DNA of 64,000 bases, taken from contig JAVEDI010000114.1 in NCBI GenBank assembly GCA_030841035.1, positions 1 through 64,000 of the forward strand. The letters run 5' to 3'. The position numbers were made by a program, and so were the translations under genes. Of this stretch, positions 29,030 to 36,803 are shown one piece after another. Under the pieces are notes generated by a model that searched no databases, was not told the origin of the DNA, and worked only from the letters and a program-made list of their open reading frames with translations. Position 1 is the first letter of the stretch, and each line of letters starts with the position of its first letter. Source of the stretch: Actinomycetota bacterium. GTDB lineage: Bacteria; Actinomycetota; Actinomycetes; JACCUZ01.

Positions 29030-29350
29030 TCAGTCGAGAACCCGCGTGAGGGACCAGCCCGCACCGGCCCGCGCGGTCCAGTCGAAGCACAGGTCGAAGA
29101 CCCCGCTGCCGAGCTCGCGCCCGCGGCCGGCCTCCACCCGCCACAGCTCGCGCTCGGCGCTGAGGGCCAGCGAGTCGGCGTCGGGGGCCAGCGCCGCGGA
29201 CCCCGCCGTCGCCGCCTGCCACCAGGCGCCGGTCTCCACCCAGCGGGCAAGCACCGCACGGATCACGTAGAGCCGCTCGCGCCACAGGAACTCCACCGGC
29301 TCCCCGTCGCGTCGGCGCACCTCGACCGGCTCGTCGTAACGTCTGGACAC
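29030..29350 (-). CDS. DUF6504 family protein
   Basis: 106 residues from the GTG at 29350, with GGGGAGG six bases upstream. The core YDEPVEVRRRDGEPVEFLWR, then LYVIRAVLARWVE and EAGRGRELGSGVFDLCFDW, is the small beta-rich family found next to dnaE2/imuB genes in actinobacteria. Function unknown. It is the first gene behind the SOS box at 29473-29488. An upstream in-frame ATG at 29518 would translate through the SOS box and is less likely. Confidence 0.78.
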   Translation of the reverse strand: MSRRYDEPVEVRRRDGEPVEFLWRERLYVIRAVLARWVETGAWWQAATAGSAALAPDADSLALSAERELWRVEAGRGRELGSGVFDLCFDWTARAGAGWSLTRVLD

Positions 29351-29472
29351 CGCGCGCCTCCCCGGCCGTCGGGCGGGTCCCGCCCGGGAGCACGGGGGTC
29401 GAGGTCCGTGCTCCGGGCGGGACTGCGCCACCTCCGGTGGACGGGCCGCGAGCCCCTTCCACCGCTGGGTGT

Positions 29473-29488
29473 TCGAACACATGTTCGA
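29473..29488. promoter_or_regulatory. LexA/SOS box TCGAAC-N4-GTTCGA
   Basis: TCGAACACATGTTCGA matches the actinobacterial SOS consensus TCGAAC-N4-GTTCGA exactly, and the symmetry extends to GTTCGAAC on both sides (29471-29490). It sits 123 bases before the DUF6504 start, on the minus-strand unit, and about 100 bases before the plus-strand YbaK-like gene. LexA binding here should hold the DUF6504-HEPN-dnaE2 unit off until DNA damage. Confidence 0.88.
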
Positions 29489-29573
29489 ACACTGGAAGTA
29501 AACCTCGGGCACGCGCACCCCGTCAAGCCGCCCGCGCCGAACTGTGGCCGACGGGCCCTGGCTGCCCTCCCGC

Positions 29574-29579
29574 TACGCT
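29574..29579 (+). promoter_or_regulatory. Putative -10 TACGCT of the YbaK-like gene
   Basis: TACGCT nine bases before the ATG at 29589 with no ribosome site between; a near-leaderless arrangement. Confidence 0.45.
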
Positions 29580-29588
29580 GGCCGACCC

Positions 29589-30074
29589 ATGAGCGCCGAG
29601 CACCCCAGCGTCCTGCGCGTCCTGGCCGCTCTGACCGAGCGGGGCGCCGGTCCGGCCGCCGAGCGGGTCCGCTTCCTGGACGACTCCGCGCGGACCGCCG
29701 CGCAGGCCGCCGAGCAGCTCGGCGTGGCGGTCGCGCAGATCGCCAACTCGCTGGTGTTCGACGCCGAGGGCGCTCCCCTGCTCGTGATGGCCTCCGGCGG
29801 CCACCGGGTGGACACCGCCAAGGTCGCCGCGCTCGTCGGTGCCGACCGGGTCCGGCGGGCGGACCCCGCCTTCGTCCGTGCGCACACCGGTTTCGCCATC
29901 GGCGGCGTCGCGCCGCTGGGGTACCCCGAGCCGGTGCGCGCCCTGGTCGACCGCGACCTCGCGCGCTACGACGAGCTGTGGGCCGCGGCGGGGCACCCGC
30001 ACGCGGTGTTCCCGACGACGTACGACGAGCTGGTGGCGCTCACCGGCGGCCAGCCCGCCGACGTCGGCGAGTAG
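29589..30074 (+). CDS. YbaK/EbsC-type aminoacyl-tRNA deacylase
   Basis: 161 residues. The YbaK fold is shown by QIANSLVFDAEGAPLLVMASGGHRVD, with ANSL and the conserved lysine in TAKVAALVGADRVRRAD, and by the TGFAIGGVAPLGYP loop. Family members hydrolyse mischarged aminoacyl-tRNAs such as Cys-tRNA(Pro) or Ala-tRNA(Pro). I chose the ATG at 29589 because it lies directly behind a -10-like hexamer. It converges with the GDPD gene 62 bases later; the gap has GC-rich inverted sequence but no clear terminator. Confidence 0.88.
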   Translation: MSAEHPSVLRVLAALTERGAGPAAERVRFLDDSARTAAQAAEQLGVAVAQIANSLVFDAEGAPLLVMASGGHRVDTAKVAALVGADRVRRADPAFVRAHTGFAIGGVAPLGYPEPVRALVDRDLARYDELWAAAGHPHAVFPTTYDELVALTGGQPADVGE

Positions 30075-30136
30075 CGGCCCCGTCCCCGTCCCGCCCTCCC
30101 CTTGTGCCCGGGGCAGGCTCGCGTGAGGCGGGCGGG

Positions 30137-30784
30137 TCAGCGCTCGGCGAGCACCCGGCCCAGCAGGTCGAGGTCCTTGGAGATCACCGCGTCGACCCCC
30201 AGGGCGCGCGACTCGGCCAGCGCCTCGGCGGTGTCGACCGGCCAGGTCATCACCAGACCCGTCGCCTCGTGCAGCTCGCGTACGACGTGCGGGAGCAGCA
30301 GGCTGCGACGTACGGACACGCCGTGCACCGGCCCCCGCGTGCCGGCCCGCAGCCGCTCCCGCAGCCGGGCCAGGCCGCGGCGGGACCCGGCCGACCACAC
30401 CCGGCGGACGGGCACCTGGAAGACGTCGAGCATCCACCAGGCCTTCGTGCACACGGTCAGCGCGCGGTCGGGCGTCGCCTCGCGCAGCAGCGCCGCCACC
30501 GACGGCGCGAGCCGAGGATGCACGCCCTTGAGGTCGATCATCAGCCGGTGGTCGTCGCCGAGCGCGGCGATCAGGTCACTCAGCTGCAACGAGGGGTGGT
30601 GCCGGCGCTGGACGACGGTGTCCTTGTCCCACAGCAGCGGGAGCCCGCCGCTGCTGCGCAGGTGGCGCACCTCGAGGCGACCGCGGTAGGCATGCACGTC
30701 GGCCTCGACGAGGTCGACCCCCGCGTCGAGGGCGGCCCGCAGGCCCGCGATGGTGTTGCCGCAGCGGTGCGCGATGGCCAGCAC
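30137..30784 (-). CDS. Glycerophosphodiester phosphodiesterase family protein
   Basis: 215 residues from GTG at 30784. It begins LAIAHRCGNTIAGLRAALDAGVDLVEADV, the GDPD TIM-barrel start in which the usual HRG is HRC here, followed by the metal-binding EADV. MIDLKG and the late VDAVISKDL segment fit the family C-terminus. GDPDs hydrolyse deacylated phospholipids to glycerol-3-phosphate. The HRG-to-HRC change and the short length leave the activity less certain. It is followed upstream by a UPF0104-type gene 35 bases away. Confidence 0.85.
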   Translation of the reverse strand: MLAIAHRCGNTIAGLRAALDAGVDLVEADVHAYRGRLEVRHLRSSGGLPLLWDKDTVVQRRHHPSLQLSDLIAALGDDHRLMIDLKGVHPRLAPSVAALLREATPDRALTVCTKAWWMLDVFQVPVRRVWSAGSRRGLARLRERLRAGTRGPVHGVSVRRSLLLPHVVRELHEATGLVMTWPVDTAEALAESRALGVDAVISKDLDLLGRVLAER

Positions 30785-30819
30785 GGCCCCAGGATGCCCC
30801 AGCCTCCCGACCGCGTCCC

Positions 30820-31704
30820 TCAGCCGGTCGGTGCGGTGCGCGCCAGGGCGATCCGCCGCAGCGCCAAGCTGCCGCCACCGAGCAGCAGCGCCGGCAGCCA
30901 GGCCAGCAGCGCGCTCAGCGCGACCGCCCCGAGCGCCGCCGACCAGGTGATGCCGAGCGACGCGAGGGCGACCACGAGCGCCCCCTCGCGGGCGCTGGCG
31001 CCGTTGACGCCCGGCACGATGCCCGCGACCTGGCTGGCGCCGAAGACGCCGAGCAGCGCAAGGGGAGGCACCTGCTCGCCCATCGCGGCGACGGTACCGA
31101 TCAACAGACCCATGATCGTGAGCTGGTAGCCGACGGAGAGCAGCACACCCTTCACGACGACGCGCACCGGCGGCATCGGCCGCGCGGCCAGCAGGTCGGG
31201 ACGGCGCCTGCTGACGAGCAGCACCCCGCCCAGCAGCACCGCCGCGATGCCGAGGGCCGCGACGAGCAGCTGCGGCGGCAGGGTGGCCCCGGAGACCAGG
31301 ACGAACACCGTGAGACCGATCGCGCCGATCAGCCGGTCGAGGGCGACCTCGGCGATCGCGGGGGTGCGGGCCATCCCGGCGACCTTCTGCAGGCGGTGCA
31401 TGCGCCACAGGTCGGCACCGACGTGGCCCGGCGACAGGAGGCCGAACAGCTCGCTCTCGGCGTAGACCCGCAGGTGCCAGCGGCGACCGCGCCCGCTCAT
31501 GGACAGCGCGTGCCACCGGAGCGGGCACAGCACGTACTTGCCCACTGCCCACGGCAGCAGACCGGCCATCGCCGGCTCCCACGAGGCGTGGGGTACCCGC
31601 CCGAAGCTCCACAGGGACACGACGAGGGCGAGGGTGACGCCAGCGGCATGGACCCACGGACGCTGCAGCAGGCGCACGGCTCGGTGGACCTTGGTGCCGG
31701 GCAT
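30820..31704 (-). CDS. Lysylphosphatidylglycerol synthase TM region / UPF0104 membrane protein
   Basis: 294 residues with about seven hydrophobic segments. FGLLSPGHVGADLWRMHRL and the later PGVNGASAREGALV loop resemble the flippase-like transmembrane domain of the UPF0104/LPG synthase family, without the catalytic synthase domain. Such proteins are thought to move or modify membrane lipids or lipid-linked sugars. It is encoded directly upstream of the GDPD gene and divergent from the carotenoid genes. Confidence 0.8.
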   Translation of the reverse strand: MPGTKVHRAVRLLQRPWVHAAGVTLALVVSLWSFGRVPHASWEPAMAGLLPWAVGKYVLCPLRWHALSMSGRGRRWHLRVYAESELFGLLSPGHVGADLWRMHRLQKVAGMARTPAIAEVALDRLIGAIGLTVFVLVSGATLPPQLLVAALGIAAVLLGGVLLVSRRRPDLLAARPMPPVRVVVKGVLLSVGYQLTIMGLLIGTVAAMGEQVPPLALLGVFGASQVAGIVPGVNGASAREGALVVALASLGITWSAALGAVALSALLAWLPALLLGGGSLALRRIALARTAPTG

Positions 31705-31775
31705 GGGCGCGACCGGCCTCCGTCTCGCACTGGTCGGAACAGGTCGCCGCTCGCTCCTGTGGGCCGGCGACCGCT

Positions 31776-31808
31776 GTACCTGCATGTACCCGTTCGGTCG
31801 TGGACCGA
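31776..31808. promoter_or_regulatory. Two operator-like inverted repeats upstream of the crtA-like gene
   Basis: GTAC-CTGCAT-GTAC (31776-31789) and, four bases on, TCGGTC-GTG-GACCGA (31794-31808), both exact, in the 168-base divergent region. They lie 50-80 bases upstream of the -10-like TAGGCT at 31858. They look like binding sites for dimeric regulators, but no regulator gene is adjacent. Confidence 0.42.
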
Positions 31809-31857
31809 CCCTTCTTGAGGGACACTCGGCCATTCGGTCCGGGTGCCCCGAGCGGGC

Positions 31858-31863
31858 TAGGCT
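31858..31863 (+). promoter_or_regulatory. Putative -10 TAGGCT of the crtA-like operon
   Basis: TAGGCT nine bases before the ATG, no Shine-Dalgarno; predicted leaderless start of the four-gene carotenoid operon. Confidence 0.5.
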
Positions 31864-31872
31864 CACCGGGCC

Positions 31873-32577
31873 ATGACCGGCCGCGACGAGACCCCTCGAG
31901 TCGTCACGTTCCACCTGTGGGGGGTGCGGCCGGCCGCCGTCCCCCGGGCGGTCGCCCGGATGGCCCGCGACCGGCGTCCGCTGCGCCGTTGCCCGGGCCT
32001 GCACTTCGCCAAGCTCCTCGGCACCGGCGCCGGGCGCACCTTCGGCCCGCGCGACGCGGACCCGCGCCACTGGGCCGTGCTCGCGTCGTGGTCCTCGGTC
32101 GAGGCGGCCGAGGCCTTCGACGCCGGGCGGCTGGTGCGCGGGTGGGACGGGCTCGCCGAGGAGCGACTTCGGGTGACGATGCGTCCGCTGGCCAGCCGCG
32201 GTACGTGGTCGGGCGCACGCCCGTTCGGCGACCCGCGCCCGTCGCCGTACGTCGGTGCCGTGGCCGCCGTCACCCGCGCCCGCATCGCGCCCGCGCACTG
32301 GCTGCGGTTCTGGCGCGCGGTGCCGCCGGTCGCAGCCGACCTGCACCGTGGCGGCGGAGTCCGGATGGCGCTGGGGATCGGGGAGGCGCCGGTGGGGTTC
32401 CAGGGCACGTTCAGCCTCTGGTCCTCCGAGAAGGCGCTGCGCGACTTCGCCCACCGGCGCGGGCCGCACGTCGACGTGGTGCGCCGCACGGCCGAGGTCG
32501 GGTGGTACGCCGAGGAGCTCTTCGCGCGGTTCGCCGTCCTGTCCCTCGACGGGACGTTCGCGGGACGGGCGCCGTGA
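31873..32577 (+). CDS. Spheroidene monooxygenase-like protein (CrtA family)
   Basis: 234 residues. The pattern VTFHLWGVRPAAVPRAVARM at the start, RCPGLHFAKLLGTG, and GFQGTFSLWSSEKALRDFA near the C-terminus match the CrtA family, whose characterised members introduce keto groups into acyclic carotenoids. It is the first gene of a tight operon with a CrtO-like oxidoreductase (GTGA overlap), CruF and a glycosyltransferase. Whether it is a true ketolase or another carotenoid monooxygenase cannot be told from sequence. Confidence 0.8.
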   Translation: MTGRDETPRVVTFHLWGVRPAAVPRAVARMARDRRPLRRCPGLHFAKLLGTGAGRTFGPRDADPRHWAVLASWSSVEAAEAFDAGRLVRGWDGLAEERLRVTMRPLASRGTWSGARPFGDPRPSPYVGAVAAVTRARIAPAHWLRFWRAVPPVAADLHRGGGVRMALGIGEAPVGFQGTFSLWSSEKALRDFAHRRGPHVDVVRRTAEVGWYAEELFARFAVLSLDGTFAGRAP

Positions 32578-34154
32578 GCGCTGCGGCCGCGCCCGGGCGC
32601 CGTGACGTCGTCGTGATCGGCAGCGGCCACAACTCGCTGGTGGCCGCGTGCTACCTGGCGCGCGCCGGTCTCGACGTCGAGGTGGTGGAGACCGACCGGG
32701 TCCTCGGCGGGGCGGTCTCGACGGTGCAGCGCTGGCCGGGATATCAGGTCGACCGCGGCTCCAGCGCGCACATCATGGTGCGCCACACGGGCATCGTCGA
32801 GCAGCTGCGGCTCGACGAGTGCGGCCTGACCTACCTCGACATGGACCCGTGGGGCTTCGCACCGTTCGGGCCGCCGGACGCGCAACAGGCGATCACCTTC
32901 CATGTCGACCTCGAACGCACGTGCGCGTCGATCGCGGCAGTGTGCGGGCAGCGCGATGCGGACGCCTACCGCGACTTCGCCACCGACTGGGGCACGCGCA
33001 ACGAGGCGGTGTTCGCGGCCTTCCAGGACGCGCCGAGCGCCGGCCGGCTGGGCAGGCATCTCTGGGGCGCCGGCCGCGCCACCGACGTCGGCGGTCTGGA
33101 GATGTCGCGACAGTTCCTGCAGCCGGCCGACCAGCTGCTCGACGAGCTGTTCCACGACGAGCGGCTCAAGACGGCGCTCTCGTGGCTGGGCGCGCAGTCC
33201 GGACCGCCGGGCCACCAGGTGGCGACCGCTGACCTCGTCGGCTGGAACGCGCTCATGCACACCCGGCCACCGGGGCGGCCGGTCGGCGGCAGCGGCGCCC
33301 TGACGCGCGCCTTGGCGGAGCGGCTGCGCCGTACCGGGGGGACGATCCGCCTCGGTGACGGGGCCGCTGCCATCACCCGTCGGGGCGACCGGGTCACCGG
33401 GGTGCTGACCGAGTCGGAGCAGCACGTGGCGGCGCGAGCCGTCGTGGCGGGCTGCCATGTGCTCACCACGCTCGAGCTGCTCGGCGACGAGGCGCTGCTG
33501 GCCCGCGGGCGACGGGCGGTGCGGGTCGGCAACGGCATCGGCATGGCGCTGCGACTGGCCACCACCGACCTGCCGCGCTATCCCGCTGCCGAGGCGGACC
33601 CGGCGTACGACCCGTGGTCGGCGATGCAGCTGCTCGCTGCGAGCCGAACGCACCTGCGAGCGGCCCACGGCGAGTACGTCGCGGGGCGGCCGCCCACCGA
33701 GCCACCGGTGCTGCTCATGTCGTTCTCCGCGATGGACCCCTCGATCGCGCCACCCGGACGGCACAACCTGACCGCCTGGGCACAGTGGTACCCCTACGAG
33801 CTGACGACCGGCGAGCACTGGGACGACATCGGCGCACGCGAGGCCGACCGGATCATCGCGGCGGTGGACCGCGTCGCGCCGGGCTTCTCCTCGAGCATCG
33901 AGCACCTGCACGTGCAGACACCGCTCGACCTCGAGCGCGAGCTCGGCCTGCGCCGCGGCAACATCATGCACGTGGAGATGGGGCTGGACACGATGTTCGC
34001 CTACCGGCCGTTGCCCGAGCTGTCGGGCTACCGGACGCCGGTGCGCGGGCTGTACCTGACCGGGGCCTCGACCCATCCAGGAGGTGGCGTGTTCGGCGCC
34101 TCGGGCCGCACGGTGGCGCGGATCGTCACCGTCGAACGGCGGAAGTGGCGTTGA
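32574..34154 (+). CDS. FAD-dependent carotenoid oxidoreductase, CrtO-type ketolase candidate
   Basis: 526 residues from the GTG in a GTGA overlap. The FAD-binding start is DVVVIGSGHNSLVAACYLA and the C-terminal FAD motif is GLYLTGASTHPGGGVFGASG. The long middle with VGWNALMHTRPPGRPVGGSG resembles the CrtO/CrtN-like oxidoreductases that ketolate beta- or gamma-carotene in cyanobacteria and Rhodococcus. The desaturase role is less likely because two other CrtI-like genes are present. It overlaps the cruF start by four bases (TTGA). Confidence 0.78.
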   Translation: MSAAAAPGRRDVVVIGSGHNSLVAACYLARAGLDVEVVETDRVLGGAVSTVQRWPGYQVDRGSSAHIMVRHTGIVEQLRLDECGLTYLDMDPWGFAPFGPPDAQQAITFHVDLERTCASIAAVCGQRDADAYRDFATDWGTRNEAVFAAFQDAPSAGRLGRHLWGAGRATDVGGLEMSRQFLQPADQLLDELFHDERLKTALSWLGAQSGPPGHQVATADLVGWNALMHTRPPGRPVGGSGALTRALAERLRRTGGTIRLGDGAAAITRRGDRVTGVLTESEQHVAARAVVAGCHVLTTLELLGDEALLARGRRAVRVGNGIGMALRLATTDLPRYPAAEADPAYDPWSAMQLLAASRTHLRAAHGEYVAGRPPTEPPVLLMSFSAMDPSIAPPGRHNLTAWAQWYPYELTTGEHWDDIGAREADRIIAAVDRVAPGFSSSIEHLHVQTPLDLERELGLRRGNIMHVEMGLDTMFAYRPLPELSGYRTPVRGLYLTGASTHPGGGVFGASGRTVARIVTVERRKWR

Positions 34155-34945
34155 GCCCGGTGCTGCGACCGCATGACGTGCTCCGCCGCCGCTCCCGGCC
34201 GCGCGGCTGGCCGGCGGCACTGCCGTGGGTGCTGGCAGCAGCCACCGTCGGCGTGCAGATCGCCTACCCGCTCGTCGAGGGGGAACGGCTGCGTCGTGTC
34301 ACCATCGCGGCGGTCCTGCTGTTCTTCCTCGCGTCGGTGTCGCACGCCGCCGTGCACCGGGGACCGTCATGGGCACTGCGGCTCGTCGTCCTGACCGCCG
34401 GCGGCGGGCTGCTCGCGGAGGCGGTAGGGGTCCGCACCGGAAAGCCGTTCGGGCAGTACTCCTACTCGGACTCACTGGGTCCGCGACTGCTCGAGGTGCC
34501 GATCGTGGTGCCGCTGGCGTGGACGATGATGGCCTATCCGATGCTGCTCGCCGCGCGACGGCTGACCCGGCGCTGGACCGCGCTGGTCGGTGGCCTGGGG
34601 CTGGCCGGCTGGGACGTGTTCCTCGATCCGCAGATGGTCGGCGACGGTCGTTGGCGGTGGGCCGACCCGACACCGGGCCTGCCCGGCGTCCACGACGTAC
34701 CGCTCACCAACTTCGCGGGCTGGCTGCTCGTGAGCGTCGTGCTGATGGGCCTCCTCTCGCTGCTGCTGCCGCGGGACCGTGGTAGCGAGGCGATGCCCGC
34801 GGTGCTGCTGGGATGGACCTACGTCGGGTCGATCGTGGGCAACCTGTTCTGGTTCGGCTCCCCTGCGGTGGCTCTGGCGGGCGGCGTCGCGATGGGTCTC
34901 GTGGTGCTGCCCTACGCCTGGTCGCTGTGGCAGTCGCGCCCGTGA
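34151..34945 (+). CDS. cruF: CruF-type carotenoid 1',2'-hydratase
   Basis: 264 residues from a TTG at 34151 (GGAAG five bases upstream; a GTG at 34160 is possible). About seven membrane helices. The family signature is AVGVRTGKPFGQYSYSDSLGP, PIVVPLAWTMMAYPML, WDVFLDPQMV and PLTNFAGWLLV. CruF adds water across the terminal double bond of the acyclic end of gamma-carotene or related carotenoids, making the 1'-hydroxyl that the neighbouring glycosyltransferase can use. Both ends overlap neighbours by four bases. Confidence 0.88.
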   Translation: MSPVLRPHDVLRRRSRPRGWPAALPWVLAAATVGVQIAYPLVEGERLRRVTIAAVLLFFLASVSHAAVHRGPSWALRLVVLTAGGGLLAEAVGVRTGKPFGQYSYSDSLGPRLLEVPIVVPLAWTMMAYPMLLAARRLTRRWTALVGGLGLAGWDVFLDPQMVGDGRWRWADPTPGLPGVHDVPLTNFAGWLLVSVVLMGLLSLLLPRDRGSEAMPAVLLGWTYVGSIVGNLFWFGSPAVALAGGVAMGLVVLPYAWSLWQSRP

Positions 34946-36129
34946 GGGCACTGCGGGTGCTGACCGCGGTCGGCACCGCGCTGTCGGTCGCCGCCACCGT
35001 GCACGCCCTCGTCAACCTGGGCCGGCTGCGCAGACCGCCGGCCGACCCGCCGCCGGTGGCCGAGCCGGTCACCGTCCTGCTCCCGGTGCGCGACGAGGCC
35101 CATCGCGTCGGGCCCTGCCTCCGGTCGGTGCTCGCGCAGCGCGACGTTCGGGACCTGCGCATCGTCGTGCTCGACGACGGGTCGACCGACGGCACCGTCG
35201 AGCTCGTGCGCCGGCTGGCGGGTGACGACCCTCGCGTCCGGCTCGTCTCGGGCAGGCCGGTGCCGCCCGGGTGGTGGGGCAAGCCGTGGGCCTGTCAGCA
35301 GCTGGCCGACATCGCGACCGACGGCGACCCGGCCGGCGTGCTCGTGTTCCTCGACGCCGACGTCGTGCTGCAGCCGCACGCTGTGGCGTCGACGACCGCG
35401 CTGCTGCGGTGGGCGGCTCTCGACCTGCTCTGTCCCTACCCGCGGCAGCTTGCCGGGTCGCCGGCCGAGCGGCTCGTGCAGCCGTTGCTGCAGTGGTCGT
35501 GGCTCACGGCCCTGCCGCTGCGCGCTGCCGAGCGGTCGTCGCGGCCGTCGCTGGCCGCCGCCAACGGGCAGCTGCTGGCGGTCGACGCCGATGCCTACGT
35601 CCGGGCCGGGGGCCACGCCGCCGTACGCACGGACATGCTCGAGGACATCGCGTTGCTGCGCGCCGTGAAGCGCAGCGGTGGCCGCGGCACGGTCGCCGAC
35701 GGCACCCACCTCGCCACGTGCCGGATGTACGACGGCTGGGGCGCCCTGCGCGACGGCTACGCGAAGTCGTTGTGGTCGGCCTTCGGCTCACCGGTCGGTG
35801 CCGCCGCAGCCGTCGGTGGCCTGGGCCTGGTCTATGTCCTACCGGCCGTGCAGGCCCTGCGCGGCTCCCGGGTCGGCCTGCTGGGCTACGTCGCCGCGGT
35901 GGCCGGGCGGGTCGCCGTCGGGCACCGGATGGGCTCGCGGGTGTGGCCCGACGCGCTGGCCCATCCGGTGTCGGTGGCGACGTTCGGGTGGCTCACGGCC
36001 GTGTCGCTGCACCGGCGGCGGTCCGGCACGTTGCGCGTCTCCGGACGGCCCCTGGTGCAGCCGCCGTGCCCGACCGCCGCACAGCGGGTGAGGGCGCTCA
36101 CGACTCGGGCATCAGGACCTGGTCGATGA
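34942..36129 (+). CDS. Family 2 glycosyltransferase, probable carotenoid glycosyltransferase
   Basis: 395 residues from the GTG in a GTGA overlap with cruF. One N-terminal helix, then a GT-A domain: VTVLLPVRDEA, VLDDGSTDGTVELV and the metal-binding FLDADV, followed by NGQLLAVDADAY and C-terminal helices. It resembles the CruG/CrtQ-type glycosyltransferases that act on hydroxylated carotenoids, and the operon supports that. The stop lies within the convergent FAS1 gene, so their 3' ends overlap by 32 bases. Confidence 0.82.
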   Translation: MRALRVLTAVGTALSVAATVHALVNLGRLRRPPADPPPVAEPVTVLLPVRDEAHRVGPCLRSVLAQRDVRDLRIVVLDDGSTDGTVELVRRLAGDDPRVRLVSGRPVPPGWWGKPWACQQLADIATDGDPAGVLVFLDADVVLQPHAVASTTALLRWAALDLLCPYPRQLAGSPAERLVQPLLQWSWLTALPLRAAERSSRPSLAAANGQLLAVDADAYVRAGGHAAVRTDMLEDIALLRAVKRSGGRGTVADGTHLATCRMYDGWGALRDGYAKSLWSAFGSPVGAAAAVGGLGLVYVLPAVQALRGSRVGLLGYVAAVAGRVAVGHRMGSRVWPDALAHPVSVATFGWLTAVSLHRRRSGTLRVSGRPLVQPPCPTAAQRVRALTTRASGPGR

Positions 36130-36739
36130 TGTAGACGGTCGCATTGGCGGTCTGCACGTTGCCGCAGACGACCGACGCGCCGCCGTCGACCGTGAAGTCC
36201 GAGCCGCTGCCGGTGATGCTCACCGAGGCGCCCTCGAGCGACTCGTGCATCCCGGCGAGCTGGTCGGGGGCGATCCTGCCCTTCAGGACGTGGTAGGTCA
36301 GGACCTTGCTGAGCAGGCCCGTGGGATCGGCCATCGCCTTGTCCAGCGTGGCCTTGTCCATCGCTTCGAACGCGTCGTTCGTCGGCGCGAGCACCGTGAT
36401 GTCCTGCGCGCTGTTCAGCGTGTCACCGAGCTTCGCCCGGGTGACGGCCGTCACGAGGGTCGAGAGCACCGGGTTGTTCGAGGCGGCGGTCGCGACGGGG
36501 TCGGCCGACATGCCGTCGAAGCTGCCCCTGCCCGTGGTGGGCACGGCGGAGCAGGCGGCGCCGAACGGCTTGTCACTCGTCATCGCGTCGGTGCTCGGCG
36601 ACGTCGCCGGCGCCGACGCCGTGTCCGCCGAGCCGCTGCCGGCCGACGTGGTGGTCGAGGAGCCGCCGCAGGCGGCCATGGACAGGGCGAGGGTGACACC
36701 GGTCGCCGCCAGGGCGATGGATCGGGTGTTCAGACGCAT
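36098..36739 (-). CDS. FAS1 (fasciclin) domain lipoprotein
   Basis: 213 residues. A signal peptide ends at a lipobox-like SMAAC, giving a lipidated Cys at about residue 24, followed by a Ser/Thr/Ala-rich linker and one FAS1 domain (about 75-213) with NPVLSTLVTAV, DITVLAPTNDAFEAM and TVYIIDQVL. FAS1 domains mediate adhesion or protein contacts outside the cell. GGAGAG precedes the ATG. It lies 64 bases downstream of the molybdopterin oxidoreductase gene, probably one operon. Confidence 0.92.
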   Translation of the reverse strand: MRLNTRSIALAATGVTLALSMAACGGSSTTTSAGSGSADTASAPATSPSTDAMTSDKPFGAACSAVPTTGRGSFDGMSADPVATAASNNPVLSTLVTAVTRAKLGDTLNSAQDITVLAPTNDAFEAMDKATLDKAMADPTGLLSKVLTYHVLKGRIAPDQLAGMHESLEGASVSITGSGSDFTVDGGASVVCGNVQTANATVYIIDQVLMPES

Positions 36740-36803
36740 GAGTGTTCTCTCTCCTTGCTGGTGGTGGGTCCTGCCCGCCGTGACCCGGCGGGGAGTGCGT
36801 GGG

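Noticed and set aside
30075-30136. Bidirectional terminator between the YbaK-like and GDPD genes
   Set aside because: Some GC-rich inverted sequence is present (CCCGCC/GGCGGG) but no convincing stem with a T-run.
32574-34154. Third phytoene desaturase
   Set aside because: The N-terminal SGHNSLVAA and C-terminal TGASTHPGGGVFGASG segments fit CrtO-type better. The context with cruF and a glycosyltransferase favours a late modification step.
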